From assembly GCA_016178075.1 (NCBI GenBank), contig JACOUA010000220.1, forward strand, positions 1 to 42,556: DNA of 42,556 bases, given 5' to 3'. Every line of letters begins with the position of its first letter. Within the stretch, counting starts at the first letter, position 1. This stretch comes from Acidobacteriota bacterium. Lineage in GTDB: Bacteria > Acidobacteriota > Vicinamibacteria > Vicinamibacterales > JACQTH01. A program made the position numbers and the translations under genes. The notes beneath the pieces are model-generated. The model did not search any database and was not told where the DNA came from. It worked only from the letters and a program-made list of their open reading frames with translations. Shown piece by piece: positions 17,542 through 25,609 of this stretch.

Positions 17542-18515
17542 TGAGGTCTGCCAGCGGGCTCTACCGGCTGCTCGGCGACGAGGCGCGGCTTCGCATCCTG
17601 CGGCTGCTCGGGCAGGAGCGCCTGAACGTGACGGAGCTGACGGGCATCCTCGACATCGCGCAGTCGGGCGTCTCGCGGCATCTGGGCCTGCTCGAGCGGG
17701 CCGGCCTCGTGGCCGAGGAGCGCGACGGCGGCTTCACCTACTACCGGGTGGCCGCGCCGGCGCGCGACACGCCGCTGTGGAGCGTGCTCGACGAACAGTT
17801 CCGCGAGTCGGCGCGCGACCCGTCAGTTCGGGCGGACGAGGCGCGGCTTCGGGAGGTCCTACGGCTGCGCAAGGAGAACTTCGACACACATGGCGCCGGC
17901 GCGCGCCAGCTCGTCCCCGGGCGAAGCTGGGCGGCCTGGGCGCGCGCGCTCGGACACCTGCTGGCGCCGGTCCGGGTGGCGGACATCGGATGCGGGGAGG
18001 GCTATCTCACGATCGAGGCGGCGCGATGGGCGACGCAGGTGGTCGCGATTGATCGGTCGGAGCAGGTGCTGCGGCGAGCCCGGGATCTCGCGACGCGCCG
18101 CCGCGTGACGAACATCGTCTGGAAACGCGGCGAGATCGAGCGGCTGCCGCTCGAACGCGGGGTGGTCGACGTGGCGCTGCTCTCACAGGCGCTGCACCAC
18201 GCCGAGCGGCCGGAGCGCGCGCTGGCGGAAGCGGCCCGCATCGTCGTCTCGGGTGGACGCGTGCTGGTCCTCGATCTGCGCGCGCACGATCAGACGTGGG
18301 TCCGCGATCGGTTCGGCGACAGGTGGCTTGGATTCAACGATGGCGCGCTGGCAAGGATGATGACGGGCGCAGGGCTGGCCGACGTGAAGGTCGGCGTCGG
18401 CGCACGGCTGACGGGCGATCCTTTTACCGTGCTCGTAGCCAGCGGCCGAAAACCAAGGCACGAGGGAACACGAAGCTCACAAGGACACAAAGATCACAAG
18501 GCATCTCAAGGTTGA
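17541..18515 (+). CDS. ArsR-family regulator fused to a SAM-dependent methyltransferase domain
   Basis: 324 residues, GTG start. Residues 1-75 are an ArsR winged helix (LLGDEARLRILRLLGQERLN, then LDIAQSGVSRHLGLLERAGL and a wing GGFTYYRV). From about residue 140 there is a class I methyltransferase domain with VADIGCGEGYLTIEA and LLSQALHHAERPERAL. The last 20 residues (SSQGHKDHKASQG) are read from a repeat and are probably not functional. The gene lies 81 bases before metH on the same strand. An ArsR-family regulator (SahR) is known to control methionine and SAH-cycle genes in Proteobacteria; sensing of SAM or SAH by the methyltransferase domain here is an inference. Confidence 0.87.
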   Translation: MRSASGLYRLLGDEARLRILRLLGQERLNVTELTGILDIAQSGVSRHLGLLERAGLVAEERDGGFTYYRVAAPARDTPLWSVLDEQFRESARDPSVRADEARLREVLRLRKENFDTHGAGARQLVPGRSWAAWARALGHLLAPVRVADIGCGEGYLTIEAARWATQVVAIDRSEQVLRRARDLATRRRVTNIVWKRGEIERLPLERGVVDVALLSQALHHAERPERALAEAARIVVSGGRVLVLDLRAHDQTWVRDRFGDRWLGFNDGALARMMTGAGLADVKVGVGARLTGDPFTVLVASGRKPRHEGTRSSQGHKDHKASQG

Positions 18516-18583
18516 GATCGAGCTGAGGACCCACTACCAAACATCTTGGTGTCTTGGCGATCATCGTGTCCTTGTGTTCCCGG
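18459..18583. repeat. Low-complexity hairpin between the ArsR-methyltransferase gene and metH
   Basis: The left arm (18459-18502) consists of CACGAGGGAACACGAAG and CACAAGGACACAAAG-type units. The right arm (about 18548-18583, ending CCTTGTGTTCCCGG) is its imperfect reverse complement. A smaller stem ATCTCAA-GG-TTGAGAT lies at 18503-18518 and includes the upstream stop codon. The repeat extends the upstream coding sequence and reaches to the metH ribosome-binding site. Confidence 0.55.
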
Positions 18584-18596
18584 AGGCCATATCGCG

Positions 18597-21500
18597 ATGA
18601 CTAATCCAAACCGACGCCAGCTTCTCGAGCGCGCGATTCAGCAGCGTATTCTCATCCTCGATGGTGCCATGGGGACCATGATTCAACGCCATCGGCTGGA
18701 CGAGGCCGACTTCCGCGGCAAACGCTTTCGCGCGCATCCGCGAGACCTCAAGGGCGACAACGATCTTCTGGTGCTCACGAGGTCCGAGGTCATCACCGGC
18801 ATCCACGACGCGTATCTGCAGGCGGGCAGCGACATCATCGAGACCAACTCCTTCAATGCGACGACGATCTCGCAGGCCGACTACGGGCTGGAGCCGATCG
18901 TCTACGAGCTGAACGTCGAAGCTGCGAAGCTTGCGAAGCAGGCGGCCGATCGATGGACGCTCCGGACCCCCGATCGACCGCGCTTCGTCGCGGGCGCGAT
19001 TGGCCCGACCAACAAGACGCTGTCGCTCTCGCCGGACGTCAACAATCCTGCGTTTCGAGCCGTGACCTTCGACCAGATGCGGGCGGCCTATGCCGAGCAG
19101 GCGCGCGGCCTGATCGACGGAGGGGTCGACGCGCTCCTCGTCGAAACGATCTTCGACACGCTCAGCGCGAAGGCGGCCCTGGTCGGGATCTTCGAGGTCT
19201 TCGAGGACAAAGGCATCGAGCTGCCGCTGATGATCTCGGTCACCATCACGGACCGGAGCGGTCGCACGCTGTCCGGACAGACGCTCGATGCCTTCTGGGT
19301 GTCGATCGCGCACGCGCGGCCTTTCTCGGTGGGGATCAACTGCGCGCTGGGCGCCGCCCAGATGCGGCCGTACCTCGCCGAGCTGAGCCAGGTCGCGACG
19401 ACCTACGTGAGTTGCTATCCGAACGCGGGGCTGCCGAACGCGTTCGGGCAGTACGACGAGCAGCCGGACTCGACGGCGGAGCTCGTCGCGGAGTTCGCGC
19501 GAAGCGGGTTCGTCAACATCGTCGGCGGCTGCTGCGGGACGACGCCGGATCACATCGCCGCACTCGCGAAGGCCGTCGAGAAGACGCCGCCGCGGGTTGT
19601 CCCCCGGCCCGCCGAGCGTCACACGCGTTTCGCGGGGCTCGAGACGCTCACGATCCGGCCGGACAGCAATTTCCAGATGATCGGCGAGCGGACGAACGTG
19701 ACCGGCTCCGCGCGCTTCGCGCGGCTGATCAAGGCCGACGACCACGTCGGCGCGCTGCGGGTGGCCCTCGATCAGGTGCGGGGAGGCGCCAACCTCCTCG
19801 ACGTGAACATGGACGAGGGGATGCTCGATTCCGAGCGGGCGATGACGACGTTCCTCAATCTCGTCGCGACCGAGCCGGAGATCGCCAGGATTCCGATCGT
19901 GATCGACAGCTCCAAGTGGTCGGTGATCGAGGCCGGCCTGAAATGCGTTCAGGGGAAGCCGGTCGTGAACTCGATCAGCCTGAAGGAAGGGGAGGAGGAC
20001 TTTCTCCGGAAGGCGCGCCTCATTCAGCGGTATGGCGCCGGCGTCGTGGTGATGGCGTTCGACCAGACCGGCCAGGCCGACACGATCGAGCGCAAGGTTC
20101 AGATCTGCCGGCGGGCGTACGCGCTTCTGACCGAGAAGGCCGGGTTCGATCCCCTCGACATCATCTTCGATCCGAACATCCTCGCGATCGCAACCGGCAT
20201 CGAGGAGCACAACGCGTACGCCGTGAACTTCATCGAGGCGACGCGCCTCGTCAAGGCGGCGTGCCCCGGCGTCAAGGTGAGCGGCGGCGTCAGCAACCTG
20301 TCGTTCTCGTTTCGCGGCAACGACGTGGTCCGCGAGGCGATGCACTCGGCGTTTCTCTATCAGGCCATCAAGGCGGGCATGGATATGGGGATCGTCAACG
20401 CCGGGCAACTCGTCGTGTACGAGGACATCCCGCCGGACCTGCTCGCGCACGTCGAGGATGTGATCTTCAACCGGCGCTCCGACGCGACCGAGAGGCTCGT
20501 GTCGTTTGCCGACACGGTGAAAGGCGCGGGCAAGAAGCGGGAGCTGGATCAGGCGTGGCGCGAGGGACCGGTGGAGGCACGACTCTCGCACGCGCTGGTG
20601 CACGGCATCGTGGACTTCATCGAGCAGGACGTCGAGGAGGCGCGGGGACAGTACGGGCGGCCGCTCGAGATCATCGAGGGTCCGCTCATGGACGGCATGA
20701 AGATCGTCGGCGATCTGTTCGGGTCGGGGAAGATGTTCCTGCCGCAGGTCGTCAAGAGCGCGCGGGCGATGAAAAGGGCGGTGGCGTACCTGGAACCTTT
20801 CATGGAGGTGGAAAAGCAGCAGCGTGGCGGCGGTGCGCAGGGACGGGTCGTGATGGCGACCGTCAAAGGCGACGTTCACGATATCGGCAAGAACATCGTC
20901 GGGGTGGTGCTTGGCTGCAACAACTACGAGGTCGTCGACCTCGGGGTGATGGTCCCGTGCGATCGGATTCTGCAGACGGCGATCGACGCGCGGGCTGACA
21001 TGGTAGGGCTGAGCGGCCTCATCACGCCGTCGCTCGACGAGATGGTGTTCGTGGCCCGAGAGATGCAGCGCCGCGGCTTCACCATGCCGCTCCTCATCGG
21101 CGGCGCGACGACCAGCAAGCAGCACACGGCCGTCAAGATCGCTCCCGAGTACGGACACGCGACGGTGCACGTGCTCGATGCGTCACGCGCCGTCGATGTC
21201 GTGGCGCGCTTGTTGAACCCGCGTCTGCGGGCGGATTTCGAGACGCGGAACCGCGACGAGCAGGAACGCCTGCGAGTACAGCATCGTCAGAAAGTCGAAC
21301 GCCCGCTTCTGCCGTACCGGGAGGCTGTCCGAAACCGATTGAGACTGGACTGGTCAGCGCACGAGATTCCGAAGCCGGCCTTCACCGGGCGACGGGTGAT
21401 CGACGATCTTCGCCTGGAAACCCTCATCCCGTACATCGACTGGACGTACTTCTTCTCCGCCTGGGAATTGAAGGGTCGCTTCCCGCAGATTCTCGACCAC

Positions 21501-22292
21501 CCGGAGTACGGGCCCGCGGCCCGCGACCTGTACGATCACGCCCGCGCGCTTCTCGATCGCATCGTCGCCGAGCGGTCGCTGCGCGCGCGCGCCGTCTACG
21601 GCTTCTGGCCCGCACAGACCATAGACGAGGATGACATCGCGCTGTACGGGGACGACTCGCGGCGGCGCGAGCTGCTGCGGTTCAACATGCTGCGCCAACA
21701 GGAGCGCGCGCCCGACGACAAGCCGAACCGATCGCTCGCCGACTACGTGGCGCCCCTCGACGCAGGCCACGATTATCTCGGGGCGTTTGCCGTCACGGCC
21801 GGCATCGGCGTCGACGCGCTGGTGCGGCAGCTCGAGGCGGATCGCGACGATTATCACGCGATCATCGTCAAAGCATTGGCCGATCGGCTCGCCGAGGCGG
21901 CGGCGGAGTACCTCCATGAGCAGGCTCGCCGGGACTGGGGCTACGGTCAGGCCGAGCATCTCGACAAGGACGACCTGCTCGCCGAGCGGTACCGCGGCAT
22001 CCGGCCCGCGTTCGGCTATCCCGCGTGCCCGGATCACAGCGAGAAGTTCAAACTGTTCGATCTGCTGCGGGCGTCCGAGGTCGGGATGGAGCTGACCGAG
22101 TCATGCGCGATGATTCCCGCTGCGAGCGTCAGCGGGCTGTACTTCAGTCACCCGCAGGCGAAGTACTTCTTCGTCGGCCGAGTCGGCCGCGATCAGGTGG
22201 ATGCGTATGCATTGCGAAAGGGTGTCACAGTCGGCGAAGCGGAGCGTTGGCTCTCGCCGAATTTGGCGTATGAAGTGCCTGTAACAGCGTGA
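18597..22292 (+). CDS. metH: Cobalamin-dependent methionine synthase
   Basis: 1231 residues, the same size as E. coli MetH. ATG at 18597 with CGGAGG 10 bases upstream; an earlier ATG at 18546 would add 17 residues read from a repeat. All four modules are present. The homocysteine domain has zinc cysteines Cys249, Cys312 and Cys313 ([14 protein letters not shown]). The methyltetrahydrofolate barrel contains [14 protein letters not shown]. The cobalamin domain has [11 protein letters not shown] with His761 as the lower cobalt ligand. The reactivation domain has FGYPACPDH and [18 protein letters not shown]. It transfers methyl from methyltetrahydrofolate to homocysteine. No cobalamin riboswitch is visible upstream; control is more likely through the ArsR-methyltransferase neighbour. 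Confidence 0.97.
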   Translation: MTNPNRRQLLERAIQQRILILDGAMGTMIQRHRLDEADFRGKRFRAHPRDLKGDNDLLVLTRSEVITGIHDAYLQAGSDIIETNSFNATTISQADYGLEPIVYELNVEAAKLAKQAADRWTLRTPDRPRFVAGAIGPTNKTLSLSPDVNNPAFRAVTFDQMRAAYAEQARGLIDGGVDALLVETIFDTLSAKAALVGIFEVFEDKGIELPLMISVTITDRSGRTLSGQTLDAFWVSIAHARPFSVGINCALGAAQMRPYLAELSQVATTYVSCYPNAGLPNAFGQYDEQPDSTAELVAEFARSGFVNIVGGCCGTTPDHIAALAKAVEKTPPRVVPRPAERHTRFAGLETLTIRPDSNFQMIGERTNVTGSARFARLIKADDHVGALRVALDQVRGGANLLDVNMDEGMLDSERAMTTFLNLVATEPEIARIPIVIDSSKWSVIEAGLKCVQGKPVVNSISLKEGEEDFLRKARLIQRYGAGVVVMAFDQTGQADTIERKVQICRRAYALLTEKAGFDPLDIIFDPNILAIATGIEEHNAYAVNFIEATRLVKAACPGVKVSGGVSNLSFSFRGNDVVREAMHSAFLYQAIKAGMDMGIVNAGQLVVYEDIPPDLLAHVEDVIFNRRSDATERLVSFADTVKGAGKKRELDQAWREGPVEARLSHALVHGIVDFIEQDVEEARGQYGRPLEIIEGPLMDGMKIVGDLFGSGKMFLPQVVKSARAMKRAVAYLEPFMEVEKQQRGGGAQGRVVMATVKGDVHDIGKNIVGVVLGCNNYEVVDLGVMVPCDRILQTAIDARADMVGLSGLITPSLDEMVFVAREMQRRGFTMPLLIGGATTSKQHTAVKIAPEYGHATVHVLDASRAVDVVARLLNPRLRADFETRNRDEQERLRVQHRQKVERPLLPYREAVRNRLRLDWSAHEIPKPAFTGRRVIDDLRLETLIPYIDWTYFFSAWELKGRFPQILDHPEYGPAARDLYDHARALLDRIVAERSLRARAVYGFWPAQTIDEDDIALYGDDSRRRELLRFNMLRQQERAPDDKPNRSLADYVAPLDAGHDYLGAFAVTAGIGVDALVRQLEADRDDYHAIIVKALADRLAEAAAEYLHEQARRDWGYGQAEHLDKDDLLAERYRGIRPAFGYPACPDHSEKFKLFDLLRASEVGMELTESCAMIPAASVSGLYFSHPQAKYFFVGRVGRDQVDAYALRKGVTVGEAERWLSPNLAYEVPVTA

Positions 22293-22293
22293 C

Positions 22294-22376
22294 GGGATCG
22301 GGGGTTGGGGGTCAGGGACCGGTCGGTCGCGCGCGTCAGCAATATACCGACCCCTGATCCCCGATCCCCGACCCCT
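22294..22376. repeat. G-rich arm and complementary C-rich arm between metH and the glycosylase gene
   Basis: 22294-22317 has four G-runs (GGG ATC GGGGG TT GGGGG TCA GGG), a G-quadruplex pattern on the plus strand. 22348-22376 is a C-rich run (CCCCTGATCCCCGATCCCC) partly complementary to it. The two arms can pair between two convergent genes, so this may serve as a bidirectional terminator. Confidence 0.6.
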
Positions 22377-22438
22377 ACGTGATCAACACCGCCGCTTGCG
22401 TTCTTCCAGTTCCTCGAGCGTCCGGGGCCAGTCCTCTT

Positions 22439-23326
22439 TCAGCAGCCTCGACAGCGATCGATCCGCGAGCAGCTTGCCTCCAGTTTGGCACGGGGGGCAG
22501 TAATTGGCCTCGTTGCTCCTCCAGTTTGGCACGGGGGGCAGTAATTGGCCTCGTTGCTCGCGTACACGATCCGCTGAATCGGCGTGCCGCACGCGGGACA
22601 CGGTTTGCCGTAGCGTCCGTGTACTGCCATCTCTGCCCGAAAGGCGGTGACCTCTTCCGGAAACCGATCGCTGCTGTCCGCGAGCAGGCGATCGATCCAC
22701 GCCTGAAGCGTCGATCGTGTCGCGTCGTACAGCCGTCGAAGCTCCCGGTCGCTCAACGAACGAGTCAGCTTCATCGGTGAGAGCGTGGCTGCGTGCAGGA
22801 TCTCGTCCGAGTACGCGTTGCCGATCCCACTGACCAGATGCGGATCGGTGAGGGCGCGCTTCAAGGTGTGGCTCTCGCGCGTCAACGCCGCTCGAAAGCT
22901 GTCGAAGGTCGCCTCGAGCGGCTCGAGGCCGCCGGGATCGTGCTCGCCGAGCGCGTCCTCGCCCTTCACCAGGAACATCGACGCGCGCTTCTTCGATCCG
23001 GCCTCGGTGAAGAGCAGCGTGCCGTTCGGGAAGTCAAACGCCGCCAGTCCAAGCTTTCCCGGAATCTTCTTGCCCTTCTCGCGCCAGCGGAGCCGGCCCG
23101 CGATCATGAGATGAATGATCAGGAACAGATCCGGATCGAACTGCAGGACGAGGCGCTTGCCGAGCCTCCTGACGCCGATCACCATCCGGCCGTCGATCTC
23201 CCGAATCGGCGGCGTCACCGAGCGGAGGAGAAACGGGCTTGCCAGCCGCAGCCGCTCGAGCGGCTGTCCAACGACGCGGCTGCTGAGCGCCTGCTGGTAG
23301 ACGACAATGTCGGGGAGCTCGGGCAC
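22439..23326 (-). CDS. mutM: Fpg/Nei-family DNA glycosylase-AP lyase, frameshifted at the 3' end
   Basis: GTG start at 23324-23326, so the mature protein begins PELPDIVV with catalytic Pro1 and Glu2. The H2TH domain includes THTLKR-like ESHTLKRAL and [17 protein letters not shown]. The zinc finger is [14 protein letters not shown] plus NYCPPCQ. This family removes oxidised bases and nicks the strand. A perfect 41-bp tandem duplication (22477-22558) lies directly after the finger and shifts the frame, giving a 295-residue product with an altered tail. Removing one copy gives 300 residues ending at 22383 ([20 protein letters not shown]). The zinc ligands precede the shift, so activity may survive. 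Fpg versus Nei is not settled by sequence alone. Confidence 0.87.
   Translation of the reverse strand: MPELPDIVVYQQALSSRVVGQPLERLRLASPFLLRSVTPPIREIDGRMVIGVRRLGKRLVLQFDPDLFLIIHLMIAGRLRWREKGKKIPGKLGLAAFDFPNGTLLFTEAGSKKRASMFLVKGEDALGEHDPGGLEPLEATFDSFRAALTRESHTLKRALTDPHLVSGIGNAYSDEILHAATLSPMKLTRSLSDRELRRLYDATRSTLQAWIDRLLADSSDRFPEEVTAFRAEMAVHGRYGKPCPACGTPIQRIVYASNEANYCPPCQTGGATRPITAPRAKLEASCSRIDRCRGC
22477..22558. repeat. 41-bp perfect tandem duplication inside the glycosylase gene
   Basis: Two identical adjacent copies, 22477-22517 and 22518-22558, each starting CCTCCAGTTTGGCACGGGG and ending GGCCTCGTTGCT. 41 is not a multiple of three. Deleting one copy leaves exactly 301 codons from 23326 to 22383, including the stop. 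Confidence 0.95.
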
Positions 23327-23350
23327 CGAGAACCTTACAATAGCTCCAGT

Positions 23351-23390
23351 CCCGAACGCCGAATCCCGAATCCCAAACCCCGAATCCCGA
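23351..23390. repeat. C-rich CCCGAATC repeat between divergent genes
   Basis: A run of CCCGAACG, CCGAATCCCGAATCCC and CCCCGAATCCCGA units in the 114-base gap between the glycosylase and kinase-like genes. Same repeat style as 17467-17500. Confidence 0.7.
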
Positions 23391-23440
23391 GTTAAGATCC
23401 TCCCGTCGTTCAGCCCCACGGAGTTCGATGGGAGGATCCG

Positions 23441-24322
23441 ATGGCCCGCCTGCGGTTTCGTTGGCTCCTGGCTGTTAGCTTCCTGCTGATTCTTGCGGCC
23501 CGGCCGCCGTTGGCGGCAAAGACCGCGCGTCCCTCGCTGGCGGTCCAGGCCGCGAGTCCATCGACAGCGGCCCAGAAGGCCGCCGTCGTGCCGGCCGCGG
23601 CCGCCCCGGCGGCGAGCGCCAAGACCTGGCTCGAGGACCGCGCGACGGTCGAAGAATTCCTGCGGACCGCGAAGATCGTCAAGGTCGATGAGGTCGGGAT
23701 GGGCGTGACCAAGCCAAAGCACGCCTACTTCGCGCCGGCCGGCGTGGTCGCGAGCGCCTCGTGGAAGCCGATCAGGCCGGGCCGCTACAACGGCTATTGG
23801 GAGAGCTACAAATCCGAGATCGCCGCCTACGAGCTCGACAAGCTGCTCGGCATGGACATGGTGCCGCCGACCGTCGAGCGCAGGGTCGACGGCGAGCTCG
23901 GGGCCGCGAGCGTCTGGGTCGCACCCGTCCGGATGTTCAAGATCGGCGAGAGTAGCCATGACATCCCGAACCGCGCGAACTGGGATCGCCAGGTTCGAAA
24001 GATGAAGGTCTTCGACAATCTGATTCACAATCCCGATCGCAACGCCGGCAACCTGCTGATCGATCCCGCCGGCAATCTGATTCTCATCGATCATTCACGG
24101 GCGTTCGAGTCATTCCGGGAGCTGGTCGTCAAGATCGATCGGGTCGATCGCGATCTGTGGACGCGCATCGATGCCCTCACGCCGGCAGAGATCACGACCG
24201 CGGTCGAGAAGTGGCTCACTCAGGCTGAAATCCGCTCCGTTGTCGAGCGCCGCGATCGGATGCGCGCCGAGATCGCGAAGCTCGTGGCCGCCAAGGGTGA
24301 GGCGGCCGTCCTCATTCCTTAG
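23441..24322 (+). CDS. Exported atypical protein/lipid kinase-like protein (PI3K/FAM20-type active site)
   Basis: 293 residues. ATG with GGGAGGA upstream; signal peptide to about residue 26, then an Ala/Pro linker to residue 60. Visible kinase elements in order: Lys109 (SASWKPI), Glu126 in a helix (YKSEIAAYELDKLLG), catalytic loop HNPDRNAGNLLID with Asp199 and Asn204, and metal-binding LIDHSRAF with Asp217. This matches the DRxxxN...(I/L)D pattern of PI3/4-kinase, HipA and FAM20C-like kinases. No Gly-rich loop of the classical type is seen. A catalytic fold in the envelope would need extracytoplasmic nucleotide. A secreted PPP-type phosphatase follows directly, suggesting a functional pair. 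Substrate unknown. Confidence 0.72.
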   Translation: MARLRFRWLLAVSFLLILAARPPLAAKTARPSLAVQAASPSTAAQKAAVVPAAAAPAASAKTWLEDRATVEEFLRTAKIVKVDEVGMGVTKPKHAYFAPAGVVASASWKPIRPGRYNGYWESYKSEIAAYELDKLLGMDMVPPTVERRVDGELGAASVWVAPVRMFKIGESSHDIPNRANWDRQVRKMKVFDNLIHNPDRNAGNLLIDPAGNLILIDHSRAFESFRELVVKIDRVDRDLWTRIDALTPAEITTAVEKWLTQAEIRSVVERRDRMRAEIAKLVAAKGEAAVLIP

Positions 24323-24381
24323 TGGGGCACTTAGTCGTGGTAACCGGCTTTGGCCGGGGCCGGACCATCGCTGCCGCCTTG

Positions 24382-25578
24382 ATGACTCCCACTGCCAAAC
24401 ACTCCCTTGCCCTGCTCGCCGCGTGCGCCCTCGTCTGCTGGATGTCAGACGTCTCGTCCGCGCGCCCGGCGGCCGCCACGCCGCGCATCGTCGCCATCGC
24501 CGACGTCCACGGCGACGGCGACGCGTTTCGTCGAATCCTGAAGGCGGTCCGTCTCATAGATGATGCGGGACGCTGGGCCGGCGGCAACGCCACGCTGGTG
24601 CAGACAGGCGACCTCCTGGATCGCGGCGCCAACGTGCGGGCGGTGATGGATCTACTGATGGGACTTGAGGCGCAGGCGAAGACGGCCGGCGGCCGCGTCG
24701 AGGCCCTGTTCGGCAACCACGAGGGGATGAACCTCATCGGCGAGCTGCGCGACACCAATCCGGCCGCGTTCGCGTCGTTCGTCGACGACCGTTCGGATCG
24801 CCGCCGCGCCGACGCCTACGACGAGTACGCGAAGCTGGCGGCGTCTCGCAGCAAGGCGCTTGGCGGCGCGGCCGCGCCCTATCAGAAGGATCGCGAGGCC
24901 TGGATGGCCGCGCACCCGGCCGGGTTCCTCGAGTATCGCGAGGCGCTCGGGCGCGATGGACGGTACGGCCGATGGCTGAGGTCGCGCAACGCCGTGGCTC
25001 AGATCGGCGACACCATCTTCCTGCACGGCGGCATCAGCCCGGACGTCGCCTCGCGGTCGATCAAGGACATCAACGACCGCGTGCGGAATGACGTACGGGC
25101 GTTCGACGAAGGACTGCGCGAGATGGTGTCGTCGCAGCTCGTGCTGCCGTCTTTCACGCTGCAGGAAGTGCTGGAAGCCGTGGTGCTGGAAGTCAACTCG
25201 CTGAAGGTTCCCGAGAACCTGACCGAGGAGCAGGCACGGCACGTCGCGGCGCTGCGGGATCTCGTCCAAATCAACAAGTCGTGGCTGCTGGATGCCGACG
25301 GTCCGCTGTGGTTCCGCGGGTACGCCAACTGGACGGCGAAAGAGGGCCCACGACTCATCGGGCCAATTCTCCGCAAGTACAACGCCCGCTACCTGGTCGT
25401 CGGCCACACGCCGATGGCGACGACCCGAATCACGCCACGATTCGACAACCGGGTGTTCCTGATCGACACCGGGATGCTATCGTCGTACTACAAGGGCGGG
25501 CGGGCGTCGGCGCTCGAGATCCAGAATGGCCGCTTCACCGCGATCTATGCCGACGAGCGCGTGCCGTTGGAGTGGTGA
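24382..25578 (+). CDS. Exported PPP-type metallophosphatase (Shewanella-like phosphatase family)
   Basis: 398 residues from the ATG at 24382, chosen because it starts a clean signal peptide (HSLALLAACALVCW); a GTG at 24322 that overlaps the previous stop is an alternative. Complete PPP/calcineurin metal motifs: DVHGD (Asp41, His43), GDLLDRG (Asp77), GNHE (Asn112, His113), FLHGGIS and VVGHTP. GNHEGMNLIGELRD is characteristic of the bacterial Shewanella-like phosphatases. Predicted to remove phosphate from proteins or small molecules in the periplasm. Follows the kinase-like gene without a gap in the transcription unit and precedes a secreted peptidase. Confidence 0.87.
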   Translation: MTPTAKHSLALLAACALVCWMSDVSSARPAAATPRIVAIADVHGDGDAFRRILKAVRLIDDAGRWAGGNATLVQTGDLLDRGANVRAVMDLLMGLEAQAKTAGGRVEALFGNHEGMNLIGELRDTNPAAFASFVDDRSDRRRADAYDEYAKLAASRSKALGGAAAPYQKDREAWMAAHPAGFLEYREALGRDGRYGRWLRSRNAVAQIGDTIFLHGGISPDVASRSIKDINDRVRNDVRAFDEGLREMVSSQLVLPSFTLQEVLEAVVLEVNSLKVPENLTEEQARHVAALRDLVQINKSWLLDADGPLWFRGYANWTAKEGPRLIGPILRKYNARYLVVGHTPMATTRITPRFDNRVFLIDTGMLSSYYKGGRASALEIQNGRFTAIYADERVPLEW

Positions 25579-25609
25579 TCGTGGTGTGACAGACCGTGTG
25601 GAGGAGTGA

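Noticed and set aside
18516-18596. Possible cobalamin or SAM riboswitch before metH
   Set aside because: The gap is short and filled by a low-complexity hairpin; no B12-box or SAM-aptamer core seen.
18561-21170. Long open frame antisense to metH (869 codons)
   Set aside because: Shadow of metH in GC-rich DNA: Arg/His/Asp/Val-rich translation without domains, while the sense frame is a complete MetH.
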